Below are positions 28,039 through 37,258 of a stretch of DNA of 64,000 bases, piece by piece. Source of the stretch: Streptomyces sp. MST-110588 (GTDB lineage: Bacteria > Actinomycetota > Actinomycetes > Streptomycetales > Streptomycetaceae); contig NZ_CP074380.1 of the NCBI RefSeq assembly GCF_022695595.1, positions 4,376,501 to 4,440,500 on the forward strand, written 5' to 3'. Position numbers and translations under genes: made by a program. Position 1 is the first letter of the stretch, and every line of letters starts with the position of its first letter. A model generated the notes under the pieces. That model saw only the letters and a list, made by a program, of their open reading frames with translations. It did no database searches and was not told the origin of the DNA.

Positions 28039-28704
28039 TCAGTCCGGCGTCGTGGCGGCTCCCACCGCGTCTTCGACGGGTGTGGCGCCGGTGATGAGTT
28101 CCAGGGTGCGGCCGGCCGTGGCCGGTTCGCGGAGGAGGGCGGCCAGGACGGCTGCCACGTCGTCGCGGGGGACCTCGCCGCGGCCGGTGGCCGGGGCGAG
28201 GTTCACGCGGCCGGTGCCGGGGGCGTCGGTCAGGCGGCCGGGGCGCAGGATCGTCCAGTCCAGGCCGGTGGTGGCCCGTACGTGGGCGTCCGCGGCGCCC
28301 TTCGCGCGCAGGTAGGCGGCGAAGACCGGGTCGGTGTCCGCCGGCGGCTCGCTGTCGGCGCCCATCGACGAGACCATCAGGAAGCGCCGGGCGCCGGCCG
28401 CCTCTGCCGCGTCCGTGAACAGGGCCGCGGCGTCGCGGTCCACGGTCGCCTTGCGTTCGATGCCGCTGCCCGGGCCCGCGCCTGCCGCGAAGACCGCGGC
28501 GTCGGCGCCTTCCAGGTGGCGTACGACGTCCTTCAGGGAGGCCGCCTCCAGGTCGCAGACGACCGGTTCGGCTCCCGCGGCCAGCAGGTCGCCGGCCTGT
28601 TCGGGCCGGCGGATGATGCCGGCGACTTCGTCCCCGCGCCCGGCGAGCAGCCGCTCCAGCCGAAGCGCGATCTGTCCATGTCCTCCTGCGATGACAATGC
28701 GCAT
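28039..28704 (-). CDS. NAD(P)H-binding SDR family protein (NmrA/YwnB-like)
   Basis: 221 residues of an atypical short-chain dehydrogenase. The N-terminal nucleotide-binding loop is MRIVIAGGHGQIALRL (GGxGxxA type), and later motifs include FAAGAGPGSG, RFLMVSSMGAD and LDWTILRPGRLT. Such proteins act as NAD(P)H-dependent reductases or redox sensors; the substrate is not predictable. The ATG at 28704 fits the fold start. It lies downstream of the amidohydrolase on the same strand, separated by a polypurine/polypyrimidine tract. Confidence 0.88.
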   Translation of the reverse strand: MRIVIAGGHGQIALRLERLLAGRGDEVAGIIRRPEQAGDLLAAGAEPVVCDLEAASLKDVVRHLEGADAAVFAAGAGPGSGIERKATVDRDAAALFTDAAEAAGARRFLMVSSMGADSEPPADTDPVFAAYLRAKGAADAHVRATTGLDWTILRPGRLTDAPGTGRVNLAPATGRGEVPRDDVAAVLAALLREPATAGRTLELITGATPVEDAVGAATTPD

Positions 28705-28770
28705 GATCCCGACCGTACGCCCATGCGGCGCCGGCCACCGCCGGGGCGGCGTGAACGGGACGGGAAGAGC

Positions 28771-28846
28771 GGGGGAGGGGGAGAGGGTAGGGGAGGGGGA
28801 GAGGGGGAAAGGGGAGGGGAAGAGGTTGGGGAGGAGGAGGGGGGAA
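28771..28846. repeat. polypurine tract (G-rich on plus strand)
   Basis: About 75 bases are almost pure purine, with many runs of 3-6 G such as GGGGGAGGGGGAGAGGG. The minus-strand transcript is therefore C-rich and nearly G-free just after the amidohydrolase stop. It could form G-quadruplex DNA or serve as a Rho loading site. Confidence 0.8.
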
Positions 28847-28879
28847 TGTGGGCTTGGTCGGGCGGCCGGCCCGGTGGGG

Positions 28880-30150
28880 TCAGCGTTGGGACTGGCGGGG
28901 CAGGTCCAGTGCCACCGTCGCCGCCGAGTCGCAGTATTCGCGTACGGCGCTGGTGCGGGCCACGACCCGGCCCCGGTGGACCACGATCCGGCTGTACGCC
29001 AGGGAGAGCACGCCCGCGATCCGCTCGCCGCGTACCGCCAGGAGTTCGGCCGGGAAGCCCGCCTCGACCCGTACCTCGGGGAGGCCGAGGGTGGCGCGGG
29101 CCGCGGAGCTGACCGCCTCGTACGCCGTCTGCGGTGCGGCCTCTCCTGTGGAGGCCAGGAGATACGCGGCCTCCAGGGGGTCACCGCGCCCCACCGGGTT
29201 CGCCGGGTCGCGCAGGGCGCCGCTGCCCGCCGTCACGCGCACGCCGGCCGCCCGCAGCAGCCGTACCGGCGCCGTGCGGACCGGCTCGTGGCCGTACCGT
29301 TCCAGGCCCGTGCAACCGCCCTGGGGCAGGCTGACGACCGTGACCCCGGCCGCCGCGAGCTGTTCGGCGGCCCGCGCCGCCGTCTCCCGGGGCAGCCGCG
29401 CCAGGCCGGCGCACGGGCCGATGGTGACGCCGGGGCGCAGCCCGCCGGCCATGGCCGCCAGCCGGGCCAGTCTGGCCGGGTCCTCGCCGTCCGTGTGCAG
29501 GTCCACGGGGCAGCCCTGCTCGGCCGCGATCTCCAGTACGGCTTCGGCGTACCCCGCCGGGTCCGGGTCCAGGTCCGGACAGCCGCCGACGACCCCGGCG
29601 CCCATCTTCACGGCGTCCCGCAGCATCGCCAGCCCGTCCGCGCCCGCGACCCCGGTCAGCAGCCGCGGCACCGCGACCGCCGTCATGTCGGCCAGCCCGT
29701 TCAGCGCGCGCCGCGCCTGGAGGACGGCTTCCAGGGACCGCAGGCCCTGTACGTCGCCGATGCGTACGTGGGTGCGCAACGCCGTTGCTCCGTGGCCGAG
29801 TTGGAGCAGCGCGGCTTCTGTCGTCCGCCGCTGTACGTCCTCGGGGCGGCGGAGGCGGGGCCGGGCTGATCCGCCGTCAGGGCGGTGTCGCAGTGCGCGT
29901 GCGGCTCGGCGGGGGCCGGCAGCAGCAGGTAGCCGGCGAGGTCCACCCGCCCGCCGCGCGGGTCCAGGCTGCCCGCCGTGCCGACCGCTTCGATACGGCC
30001 GCGGGAGAGCCGTACGTCCACGGTGCGGCCGTCGGCGAGCCGGGCGTCGCACAGGACCAGGGCGCCGGGGTCGGGCCCGGTGCCGCCGGCGTCGCGCTCG
30101 TTGCGCTCGGGCCCGGAGGGCCGGGGCTGCCCCGGACTGCTGTCGGACAT
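28880..30150 (-). CDS. amidohydrolase (cytosine deaminase-like), frameshifted as sequenced
   Basis: The N-terminal part, from ATG 30150 with GAGGAG upstream, has the beta-sandwich start and the metal motif AEPHAHCDTAL. The rest of the barrel (TEAALLQLGHGATALRTHVRIG, CPVDLHTDGED, TAGSGALRDPANPVGRGDPLEAAYLL) continues in another frame to 28880. The parts join if one base is missing in the GGGG run at 29843-29846, giving about 423 residues. The family hydrolyses amino or amide groups on rings; HxH and the later His/Asp positions are present. As sequenced, translation from 30150 stops at 29701. Confidence 0.78.
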
Positions 30151-30342
30151 CGCGCTCCTCGAAGGCCGGGGTGTGCATGATCGCGCAGCGTGGTCCGAGC
30201 CTAGGGGGCGCGCCGGGGAGATCCCGGGGAGCTTCGCGCAGGCGCGAAATAGTCGTACCGGTGTGGTTCCAGAGGCTGCTGCGGCGGAGCTGCGATACGG
30301 ATTTCACCTTTGGCGGCAGGCCGTGTAATGTCTTCATCGCTC

Positions 30343-30415
30343 GCCCCAATAGCTCAGTCGGCAGAGCGTCTCCATGGTAAGGAGAAGGTCTACGGTTCGA
30401 TTCCGTATTGGGGCT
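30343..30415 (+). tRNA. tRNA-Thr (GGU)
   Basis: 73 nt. The acceptor pairs GCCCCAA with TTGGGGC, the anticodon stem TCTCC/GGAGA encloses ATGGTAA giving GGU, and the T arm is TACGG-TTCGATT-CCGTA. It is followed by a CTCGCC-TTCG-GGCGAG hairpin at 30429-30446 before tRNA-Met. Confidence 0.95.
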
Positions 30416-30460
30416 CTGGTGTGAGGTGTCTCGCCTTCGGGCGAGATCCCTTCGCATCGC

Positions 30461-30533
30461 AGCGGTGTAGCTCAGTCGGTAGAGCAAGCGGCTCATAATC
30501 GCTGTGTCACCGGTTCAAGTCCGGTCACCGCTA
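30461..30533 (+). tRNA. tRNA-Met (CAU), elongator type
   Basis: 73 nt. The acceptor pairs AGCGGTG with CACCGCT, and the anticodon loop CTCATAA gives CAU. The anticodon stem AGCGG/TCGCT lacks the three G-C pairs of initiator tRNA and the 1-72 pair is A-T, so this is not the initiator. A tRNA-Ile2 with modified CAU cannot be fully excluded, but the position next to tRNA-Thr and rpmG matches metT of other actinomycetes. Confidence 0.93.
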
Positions 30534-30538
30534 CTGAC

Positions 30539-30576
30539 AGTAGCCGATTGTGGGGTCGGTCCTTCGATCGGCTACT
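30539..30576. terminator. inverted repeat between tRNA-Met and rpmG
   Basis: 10-bp perfect arms AGTAGCCGAT / ATCGGCTACT with an 18-base spacer. It may be a weak terminator or processing signal for the tRNAs. The second arm overlaps a TACTCT hexamer that could be the rpmG -10 box. Confidence 0.4.
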
Positions 30577-30621
30577 CTTCTATGCGTTCACCTGTCCGTC
30601 CGTCCGTCAAGGAGCACTCAC

Positions 30622-30786
30622 GTGGCTGCCACCGACGTCCGCCCGAAGATCACGCTGGCCTGCGTGGAGTGCAAGGAGCGGAACTACATCACCAAGAAGA
30701 ACCGGCGCAACGACCCGGACCGTCTTGAGATGAAGAAGCACTGCCCCCGTTGCAACTCGCACACCGCGCACCGCGAGACGCGATAA
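30622..30786 (+). CDS. rpmG: 50S ribosomal protein L33
   Basis: 54 residues, [20 protein letters not shown] at the start, with two CxxC pairs (CVEC and CPRC), so this is the zinc-binding form. Some actinomycetes carry a second, cysteine-free L33 used in zinc starvation. The start is GTG 30622 with AAGGAG upstream. A strong hairpin follows, so the gene is a short unit after the tRNAs. Confidence 0.95.
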   Translation: MAATDVRPKITLACVECKERNYITKKNRRNDPDRLEMKKHCPRCNSHTAHRETR

Positions 30787-30797
30787 CACAGGCTCGT

Positions 30798-30836
30798 CCG
30801 CGAGGCCGTCCCCAGCTCCTGGGGGCGGCCTCGCGG
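30798..30836. terminator. terminator after rpmG
   Basis: Inverted repeat with arms CCGCGAGGCCGTCCCC and GGGGGCGGCCTCGCGG around AGCTCCT, with one mismatch. It separates rpmG from the dehydratase genes. Confidence 0.75.
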
Positions 30837-30915
30837 CGTTGTATCACTGTGCAGCACCCGCGCATCACCGATTCCCCGCTTGTCACCGCACCAGTCACAG
30901 GGAGGTTGCGAACCC

Positions 30916-31428
30916 ATGGCGCTCGACCAGTCCTTTGTCGGGCGGACCTACCCGCCCACATCTCGCTACGAGGTCGGCCGGGAGAAGATCCGCGAATTCG
31001 CCGAGGCGATCGGTGACGACAACCCGGCGTACACCGACATCGAGGCGGCCAAGGCGCTCGGGCACCCCGATGTGATCGCCCCGCCGACTTTTGTGTTCGC
31101 CATCACTTTCAAGGCGGCGGGACAGGTCGTGGCGGACCCGCAGCTCGGACTCGATTACAGCCGGGTGGTGCACGGCGATCAGAAGTTCGCTTATACCCGG
31201 CCGGTACGCGCCGGGGACCGGCTGAGCGTGACCTCCACCATCGAGTCGGTCAAATCACTGGCGGGCAACGACATCCTCGACATCCGCGGCGAGGTGCACG
31301 ACGAGGCGGGTGAGCACGTGGTGACCGCTTTCACCAAGCTGGTGGCGCGCGCCGCCGAAACCGTGCCCGCCGCCGAAAGCGTGCCTGCCGCCGAGAAGGC
31401 GCCGGCCGCCGGGACCGAGGGAGCGTGA
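30916..31428 (+). CDS. MaoC-like N-terminal hot-dog dehydratase subunit (HadA-like)
   Basis: 170 residues with the FAS1-type/MaoC N-terminal domain: FVGRTYPPTSRYEVGREKIR, then AIGDDNPAYTD and DVIAPPTFVF. In mycobacteria the equivalent HadA is the non-catalytic partner that binds long acyl chains in 3-hydroxyacyl-ACP dehydratase. The C terminus is an Ala/Glu/Pro repeat (VPAAESVPAAEKAPAA). The start ATG 30916 follows AGGGAGG. The next gene starts one base after the stop, so the two form a heterodimer operon. Confidence 0.88.
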   Translation: MALDQSFVGRTYPPTSRYEVGREKIREFAEAIGDDNPAYTDIEAAKALGHPDVIAPPTFVFAITFKAAGQVVADPQLGLDYSRVVHGDQKFAYTRPVRAGDRLSVTSTIESVKSLAGNDILDIRGEVHDEAGEHVVTAFTKLVARAAETVPAAESVPAAEKAPAAGTEGA

Positions 31429-31429
31429 G

Positions 31430-31864
31430 ATGACCGCGAAGATTTCTTATGACGACGTCGAGGTCGGCACCGAACTGCCGGCCCGCTCTTTTCCCGTGAC
31501 CCGCGCCACCCTCGTCCGCTACGCGGGCGCCTCCGGCGACTTCAACCCCATCCACTGGAACGAGAGGTTCGCCAAGGAGGTGGGCCTCCCGGACGTGATC
31601 GCGCACGGCATGTTCACCATGGCCGAGGCGATCAGGGTCGTGACGGACTGGACCGGTGACCCGGGCGCCGTCGCCGAGTACGGCGTGCGCTTCACCAAGC
31701 CCGTGGTCGTCCCCGACGACGACACCGGCGCGCTGATCGAGGTCAGCGCCAAGGTCGCCGCCAAGCTGGACGACCAGGCCCGTACGGTACGGGTCGACCT
31801 CACCGCGACGAGCGCGGGCAACAAGGTGCTGGGCATGTCCCGCGCCGTGGTCCGCCTGGCCTGA
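31430..31864 (+). CDS. MaoC family dehydratase catalytic subunit (HadB-like)
   Basis: 144 residues, single hot-dog domain. The hydratase catalytic motif GDFNPIHWNERFAKEVGLPD contains the Asp and His that remove water from 3-hydroxyacyl thioesters. It pairs with the HadA-like protein upstream. The gene order rpmG-hadA-hadB near secE/nusG is shared with mycobacteria, although Streptomyces make no mycolic acids, so the substrate here is probably a general or branched fatty acyl chain. Confidence 0.9.
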   Translation: MTAKISYDDVEVGTELPARSFPVTRATLVRYAGASGDFNPIHWNERFAKEVGLPDVIAHGMFTMAEAIRVVTDWTGDPGAVAEYGVRFTKPVVVPDDDTGALIEVSAKVAAKLDDQARTVRVDLTATSAGNKVLGMSRAVVRLA

Positions 31865-32019
31865 GCCGACCGCGGGGGCCTGAGCCGGCCGTGGGGCCTG
31901 CTCAGGCTTCGGGGCCTGCTCAGGCCCTGGGACCTGCCGGGCGGCGGCCGGAGCCACCGCCCGGCAGGCCGCATTCCGTGCCCGCAGGCACCCCGCACCG
32001 GCCCGGAAACCCCCGAAGC

Positions 32020-32025
32020 TACGCT
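32020..32025 (+). promoter_or_regulatory. candidate -10 box of a leaderless murB transcript
   Basis: TACGCT lies 7 bases before the murB GTG, so transcription would begin at or next to the start codon. No ribosome site is visible upstream. A convincing -35 was not found, as is common for extended or GC-rich promoters. Confidence 0.45.
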
Positions 32026-32032
32026 GGGACGC

Positions 32033-33088
32033 GTGCAGGAACTCCACAACGCTCCCCTCGCCCCCCTGACCACCTTCCGCCTCGGCGGACCGGCGACCCG
32101 GCTCGTCACCGCCACCACGGACGACGAGATCGTCGCGGTGGTCCGCGAGGCCGATGACGCGGGGATCCCGCTGCTGATCATCGGCGGCGGAAGCAACCTC
32201 GTCATCGGGGACCGGGGCTTCGACGGCACGGTCCTGCGCATCGCCACCCGCGGCTTCGAGCTGGACGGTACGTCCCTGCGCCTGGCCGCCGGCGAGAACT
32301 GGTCCGACGCGGTGGCCCGTACCGTAGAAGCGGGGCTGGCGGGCATCGAGTGCCTGGCCGGCATCCCGGGCTCCGCCGGAGCCACACCGATCCAGAACGT
32401 TGGCGCGTACGGACAGGAAGTGTCCGCGACCATCACCGAAGTGATCGCGTACGACCGTCGCGCGGACGAGATCGTGACGATTCCGAACGCCGACTGTGCC
32501 TTCTCCTACCGGCACAGCCGCTTCAAGCAGGACCCGGCCCGCTTCGTCGTCCTGCGCGTCCACTTCGAGCTGGAGGACGCCGGCGGTCTGTCCGCGCCCA
32601 TCAAGTACCCGGAGACCGCCCGTACGCTCGGCGTCGAAGCCGGTGACCGGGTGCCCGCCGCCACCGCCCGCGAGACCGTCCTCAAGCTGCGCTCCGGCAA
32701 GGGCATGGTCCTGGACCCCGAGGACCACGACACCTGGTCGGCCGGGTCCTTCTTCACCAACCCCGTCCTGACCGCCGACGCCTTCGAGACCTTCCTGGCC
32801 CGCGTCCAGGAGCGGCTCGGCGCCGACGTCGCACCGCCCGCGTTCCCGGCGGGAGAGGGGCTGGTCAAGACCTCCGCGGCCTGGCTCATCGACAAGGCCG
32901 GCTTCACCAAGGGATACGGCGGCGGCCCGGCCCGGATCTCCACCAAGCACACCCTCGCGCTCACCAACCGCGGCACAGCCACCACCGAGGACCTGCTCGC
33001 CCTGGCCCGCGAGGTCCGCGAGGGGGTCCACGCGGCCTTCGGCGTCACTCTCGTCAACGAGCCGGTGACGGTCGGCGTCAGCCTGTAG
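32033..33088 (+). CDS. murB: UDP-N-acetylenolpyruvoylglucosamine reductase
   Basis: 351 residues. MurB reduces UDP-GlcNAc-enolpyruvate to UDP-MurNAc using FAD and NADPH in the cytoplasm. Visible are the FAD-binding segments LLIIGGGSNLVIGDRGF and GIPGSAGATPIQNVGAYGQE, the catalytic serine in WSAGSFFTNPV and the C-terminal glutamate in LVNEPVTVGV. The start GTG 32033 has no ribosome site and a -10-like TACGCT lies 7 bases upstream. The upstream spacer 31865-32032 contains repeated GGGCCTGCTCAGGC-like hairpins. Confidence 0.95.
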   Translation: MQELHNAPLAPLTTFRLGGPATRLVTATTDDEIVAVVREADDAGIPLLIIGGGSNLVIGDRGFDGTVLRIATRGFELDGTSLRLAAGENWSDAVARTVEAGLAGIECLAGIPGSAGATPIQNVGAYGQEVSATITEVIAYDRRADEIVTIPNADCAFSYRHSRFKQDPARFVVLRVHFELEDAGGLSAPIKYPETARTLGVEAGDRVPAATARETVLKLRSGKGMVLDPEDHDTWSAGSFFTNPVLTADAFETFLARVQERLGADVAPPAFPAGEGLVKTSAAWLIDKAGFTKGYGGGPARISTKHTLALTNRGTATTEDLLALAREVREGVHAAFGVTLVNEPVTVGVSL

Positions 33089-34220
33089 GCCGGCGGCCGG
33101 GGGACTTGAGCGGTCCCTCGGCCACGGCCCGGCAGACGGGGCGGGTCCGCAGCCAATACGAGCGGACGGCGAGCAGCAGCGCGCCGCCGTAGACGGCGAA
33201 GGCACCGACCCCCGTCCAGCACACGAGCAGGAAGTCCGGTATGGAGGGGAAGTCGCCGGGGCGTACGGCCACCACGCCGGCCGACGCCAGGGCGGTGTAG
33301 CCAGTGCCCAGCACCCCGTACGGCGCGAGCGTGGCGGAGCCGACGAGGGCCGGGGCGAGCGGCAGCCAGCGCGGCACCGGCTTGCCGCCCAGGAAGGGCG
33401 TCCAGCGCGGGAAGACCTGGCCCCAGGGCCGGACCAGGCCGAAGAGCAGGAACACGCCGAGCGCGGCGAGCAGCGCGGTGGCGTCCAGCCCCCAGGACTC
33501 CAGAGTGAGCCACAGCCCGGAGGCGCCGTTGCGCTCATAGGCGGCGCGCATGTGCGTACCGCTCACCCCGGCGAAGGTCCCGCCGAGCGCCCAGATGGTC
33601 TTCATGGCCGCGTACGGGAGGAAGGCAGCCGTCCCGGCGTACGCGGCGATCCGCACCCCGCGCGGGGCCACGGACGGCTCCGGGCGGACCGTCGCCCGGT
33701 GCGGCCCGCCGCAGTGCGGGCACCCGGCGGCGCGGTGGGCGCGGGCGGTGGCGGCCAGGAGGACCGCGCCGAGCATGCTCAGCGCGTGGTGGACGGCCCC
33801 GGCGGCACTGTCGACGGGCTGGCCGACGAGCAGCGCGAGCACGTCCATCAGCAGGCCGAACGCGGAGACCAGGCACAGGGCGCAGGCCGCCCACAGCACG
33901 GCACGGGCGGTCCGTACCAGCGCCCGGGGACGGCCGGCCCGCCCACCGGCCGCACCACGGGAACCGCTGGCACCATCGGCAACGACCACACCACCGGCAC
34001 CAGCCGCCGCGCATGCGGCCACCGCCACCACGAGCCACCCCCACACGCCCGGCGCGGCATCCGGCCCCCTACGGAAGAGCGGGGTGCCCGTCAGGGCGCA
34101 GGCCAGGCCGAACCCGCCGTAGCCCACGGCCCAGCCGAGCACCGCCCGTCCCGCCCCATGCGGCCCCCGGCGCCGCCACGCGCGCCGGACCGTCTCCGTC
34201 GTTCTCGCAGCATCGATCAC
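33078..34220 (-). CDS. uncharacterised integral membrane protein
   Basis: 380 residues with about nine hydrophobic segments and an Arg-rich cytoplasmic start. One loop carries a CPHCGGPHR motif that may bind zinc. I recognise no named family, though similar proteins are frequent in Streptomyces. The 3' end overlaps the murB 3' end by 11 bp in convergent orientation. The spacer upstream (34221-34472) contains nothing I can identify apart from the 14-bp repeats next to add. Confidence 0.72.
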   Translation of the reverse strand: MIDAARTTETVRRAWRRRGPHGAGRAVLGWAVGYGGFGLACALTGTPLFRRGPDAAPGVWGWLVVAVAACAAAGAGGVVVADGASGSRGAAGGRAGRPRALVRTARAVLWAACALCLVSAFGLLMDVLALLVGQPVDSAAGAVHHALSMLGAVLLAATARAHRAAGCPHCGGPHRATVRPEPSVAPRGVRIAAYAGTAAFLPYAAMKTIWALGGTFAGVSGTHMRAAYERNGASGLWLTLESWGLDATALLAALGVFLLFGLVRPWGQVFPRWTPFLGGKPVPRWLPLAPALVGSATLAPYGVLGTGYTALASAGVVAVRPGDFPSIPDFLLVCWTGVGAFAVYGGALLLAVRSYWLRTRPVCRAVAEGPLKSPGRRPTG

Positions 34221-34444
34221 GATCCGAACGTCGCACCGGTCCCCGGCGGGCGACGTCCCTCACCGGGACGATCTGCCTCCCCCGTACGGACGGTCTCCTC
34301 CCCGTCCGGGGGATGACGTCCGTGGGATGCCGTCCGGGAGATGACGGCCCGCTCCCGTCCTCGGCCGCTCCCAGGCGCCCCGCAGGCGCACGCGCGCTCA
34401 CCGGCGCCGGACGCCGGCCCCCGCCGCCCTGCCCCGAACCCCCC

Positions 34445-34486
34445 TCACTCCTACCCCGTCACTCCTGCCCCGTCACTCCTGCCCCG
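34445..34486. repeat. three 14-bp tandem repeats at the add stop codon
   Basis: Units like TCACTCCTGCCCCG start at 34445, 34459 and 34473. The third contains the add stop codon (TCA on the plus strand), so the repeat adds spare copies of the gene end. Confidence 0.8.
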
Positions 34487-35528
34487 GCCCGCCCAGCCAG
34501 TCGTCGATCCCCGCCAGCAGCCGCTCCCGGACGTCCCGCGGCGCCCGCGATCCGCGCACCGACTGGCGGGCCAGCTCGGCCAGCTCGGTGTCCGTGAAAC
34601 CGTGGATCTCGCGCGCTATCTCGTACTGCGCGGCCAGCCGCGCCCCGAAGAGCAGCGGGTCGTCCGCGCCCAGCGCCATCGGCACCCCGGCCTCGAAGAA
34701 CGTCCGCAGCGGTACGTCCTCCTGCTTCCCGTAGACGCCCAGCGCCACGTTCGACGTCGGGCACACCTCGCAGGTCACCCCGCGCTCGGCCAGCCGCCGC
34801 AGCAGCGCCGGGTCCTCCGCCGCCCGTACGCCGTGCCCGACCCGGCCCGCGTGCAGGTCGTCCAGGCAGTCCCGTACGCTCGCGGGCCCCGCCAGCTCAC
34901 CGCCGTGCGGCGCGGCCAGCAGCCCGCCCTCGCGTGCGATGGCGAACGCCCGGTCGAAGTCCCGGGCCAGGCCCCGGCGCTCGTCGTTGGAGAGCCCGAA
35001 GCCGATCACGCCCCGGTCGGCGTAGCGGACGGCCAGCCGTGCCAGCGTCCGGGCGTCCAGGGGGTGCTTCATACGGTTGGCCGCGATCAGGACGCGGATG
35101 CCCAGGCCCGTCTCGCGCGAGGCGGTGCGCACCGCGTCCAGGATGATCTCCAGCGCGGGGATCAGCCCGCCCAGCCGGGGCGCGTACGAGGTGGGGTCGA
35201 CCTGGATCTCCAGCCACCCCGAGCCGTCCCGTACGTCCTCCTCGGCCGCCTCGCGCACCAGCCGCTGGATGTCCTCGGGGGAGCGCAGGCACGAGCGCGC
35301 GATGTCGTACAGCCGCTGGAAACGGAACCAGCCGCGCTCGTCGGTGGCCCGCAGCTCGGGCGGCGCACCGCCCTTGAGGGCCTCCGGGAGGTGGACGCCG
35401 TACTTGTCGGCCAGCTCCAGCAGGGTCGAGGGCCGCATCGACCCGGTGAAGTGCAGGTGCAGATGGGCTTTGGGCAGTCGCCGCAGATCGCGGCCGGGGA
35501 CACCGTCACGGGCAAGAACACGCTCCAT
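34473..35528 (-). CDS. add: adenosine deaminase
   Basis: 351 residues. The enzyme converts adenosine to inosine in purine salvage. Zinc and catalytic motifs are visible: PKAHLHLHFTGSM (His22/His24 region), AAPHGGEL (metal His and catalytic Glu), VGHGVRA and MALGADDPLLFG. The frame is open upstream to 35846, but I choose ATG 35528 because the domain begins there. The ribosome site is weak. Transcribed away from murB and downstream of aspC on the same strand, with a terminator between. Confidence 0.92.
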   Translation of the reverse strand: MERVLARDGVPGRDLRRLPKAHLHLHFTGSMRPSTLLELADKYGVHLPEALKGGAPPELRATDERGWFRFQRLYDIARSCLRSPEDIQRLVREAAEEDVRDGSGWLEIQVDPTSYAPRLGGLIPALEIILDAVRTASRETGLGIRVLIAANRMKHPLDARTLARLAVRYADRGVIGFGLSNDERRGLARDFDRAFAIAREGGLLAAPHGGELAGPASVRDCLDDLHAGRVGHGVRAAEDPALLRRLAERGVTCEVCPTSNVALGVYGKQEDVPLRTFFEAGVPMALGADDPLLFGARLAAQYEIAREIHGFTDTELAELARQSVRGSRAPRDVRERLLAGIDDWLGGPGQE

Positions 35529-35601
35529 CCCAAGATCCTGCCGTACGCACCGCCTGCCCCGGTAGGCCCGGCCCCGAACGAAGTCCCTGCCGAAAGCACT
35601 T

Positions 35602-35631
35602 GCGGGCCCCGGGGAAGTCCCCGGAGCCCGC
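35602..35631. terminator. terminator downstream of aspC
   Basis: Hairpin with 14-base arms GCGGGCCCCGGGGA and TCCCCGGAGCCCGC, one mismatch and a two-base loop. It lies just after the aspC stop on the minus strand. Confidence 0.72.
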
Positions 35632-35703
35632 CCGTGGCGCTGACCACGTATGCGTACGTCTCGGTGTGCCCGGAGTGCCCGGAGCGCCCGGACCGAGCCG
35701 GAT

Positions 35704-36942
35704 CTACGCCTTGGCCTCCGCCAGCAGCTTCTGGATCCGCGACACGCCCTCGACCAGGTCCTCGTCCCCGAGCGCGTACGAAAGCCGCAGGTAGCCCGGC
35801 GTGCCGAACGCCTCACCCGGCACCACCGCGACCTCGGCCTCCTCAAGGATCACCGCGGCCAGCTCCACGCTGGTCTGCGGGCGCTTCCCGCGGATCTCCT
35901 TGCCGAGCAGGCCCTTGACCGAGGGGTAGGCGTAGAACGCGCCCTCGGGTTCGGGGCACAGGACGCCGTCGATCTCGTTGAGCATCCGCACGATGGTCCT
36001 GCGCCGCCGGTCGAAGGCGCTCTTCATCTCCTCGACGGCGCTCAGGTCACCGGAGACGGCCGCGATCGCCGCCACCTGCGCCACGTTGGAGACGTTGGAG
36101 GTGGCGTGCGACTGGAGGTTCGCCGCGGCCTTGATGACGTCCTTGGGGCCGATGGCCCAGCCCACCCGCCAGCCGGTCATCGCGTACGTCTTGGCGACAC
36201 CGTTGACCACGATGCACTTGTCGCGCAGCTCCGGCACGACCACCGGGAGCGAGGAGAACTCGGTGTCCCCGTAGACCAGGTGCTCGTAGATCTCGTCCGT
36301 CAGCACCCACAGGCCGTGCTCGGCGGCCCAGCGGCCGACCGCCTCGACCTGCTCGCGCGGGTAGACCGCGCCGGTCGGGTTGGACGGCGAGACGAACAGC
36401 AGCACCTTCGTACGGTCCGTACGGGCCGCCTCCAGTTGCTCCACGGTCACCCGGTAGCCGGTCGTCTCGTCCGCGACGACCTCGACCGGAACGCCGCCCG
36501 CCAGCCGGATCGACTCCGGGTAGGTGGTCCAGTACGGGGCCGGGACGATGACCTCGTCGCCCGGGTCCAGGATCGCCGCGAACGCCTCGTAGATGGCCTG
36601 CTTGCCGCCGTTGGTGACCAGGACGTTCGCGGCCTCGACCTCGTACCCGGAGTCCCGCAGCGTCTTCGCGGCGATCGCGGCCTTCAGCTCGGGCAGACCG
36701 CCGGCGGGGGAGTAGCGGTGGTTCTTCGGGTCGCGGCAGGCCTCGACGGCGGCCTCGACGATGTAACCGGGCGTGGGGAAGTCCGGCTCGCCCGCGCCGA
36801 AGCCGATCACCGGGCGCCCGGTGGCCTTGAGGGCCTTGGCCTTGGCGTCGACGGCGAGGGTCGCGGACTCCGAGATCGACCCGATGCGGGCCGAGACCCG
36901 GCGGTCGGTGGGGGACTGTGCGGGAGGGGTAGCAGCGCTCAT
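35704..36942 (-). CDS. aspC: aspartate aminotransferase (pyridoxal phosphate, class I)
   Basis: 412 residues. It transfers the amino group between aspartate and 2-oxoglutarate. Visible are [46 protein letters not shown], the pyridoxal-lysine segment [16 protein letters not shown] and the C-terminal [12 protein letters not shown]. The ATG at 36942 matches the family N terminus; a frame 12 codons longer lacks support. It diverges from tRNA-Trp/secE. Confidence 0.94.
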   Translation of the reverse strand: MSAATPPAQSPTDRRVSARIGSISESATLAVDAKAKALKATGRPVIGFGAGEPDFPTPGYIVEAAVEACRDPKNHRYSPAGGLPELKAAIAAKTLRDSGYEVEAANVLVTNGGKQAIYEAFAAILDPGDEVIVPAPYWTTYPESIRLAGGVPVEVVADETTGYRVTVEQLEAARTDRTKVLLFVSPSNPTGAVYPREQVEAVGRWAAEHGLWVLTDEIYEHLVYGDTEFSSLPVVVPELRDKCIVVNGVAKTYAMTGWRVGWAIGPKDVIKAAANLQSHATSNVSNVAQVAAIAAVSGDLSAVEEMKSAFDRRRRTIVRMLNEIDGVLCPEPEGAFYAYPSVKGLLGKEIRGKRPQTSVELAAVILEEAEVAVVPGEAFGTPGYLRLSYALGDEDLVEGVSRIQKLLAEAKA

Positions 36943-37258
36943 ACATGCATCGTCCCAGACCTCCCGGGGGGCCGGCACAGGGGTTTGCGTGGTCCGGTGT
37001 GTGGGACGGAGCTGTCCGGATCATGGATCGTGGGTGGTCCGGCGCAGGCGTTCGAACGGCTCGGCGCGAGAGCCGGGACGGCCCGGAACAGAGGTCCGAA
37101 CGTCCCGGAACAGGGGTTCGCGGGCACCACCTCGGAGCTTTCTGTTCGACGCCCGGCCGCGAAGCACGTACACTCGCTGACCGTTGGCTCCCGACAAGCC
37201 GCCGACCTTTGCGCACCTGGTGTGGCGGGGCGGATGCGGTAGGTTGGGGGAACCACAA
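36943..37258. other. divergent spacer between aspC and tRNA-Trp
   Basis: 316 bp without a plausible gene. It must hold the promoters for aspC (minus) and tRNA-Trp/secE (plus), but I could not assign convincing boxes. Short repeats of GGAACAGGGGTTCGC type occur between 36970 and 37125. Confidence 0.5.

Noticed and set aside
30310..30498. Short frame over tRNA-Thr and tRNA-Met
   Set aside because: It is only the tRNA sequence read as codons.
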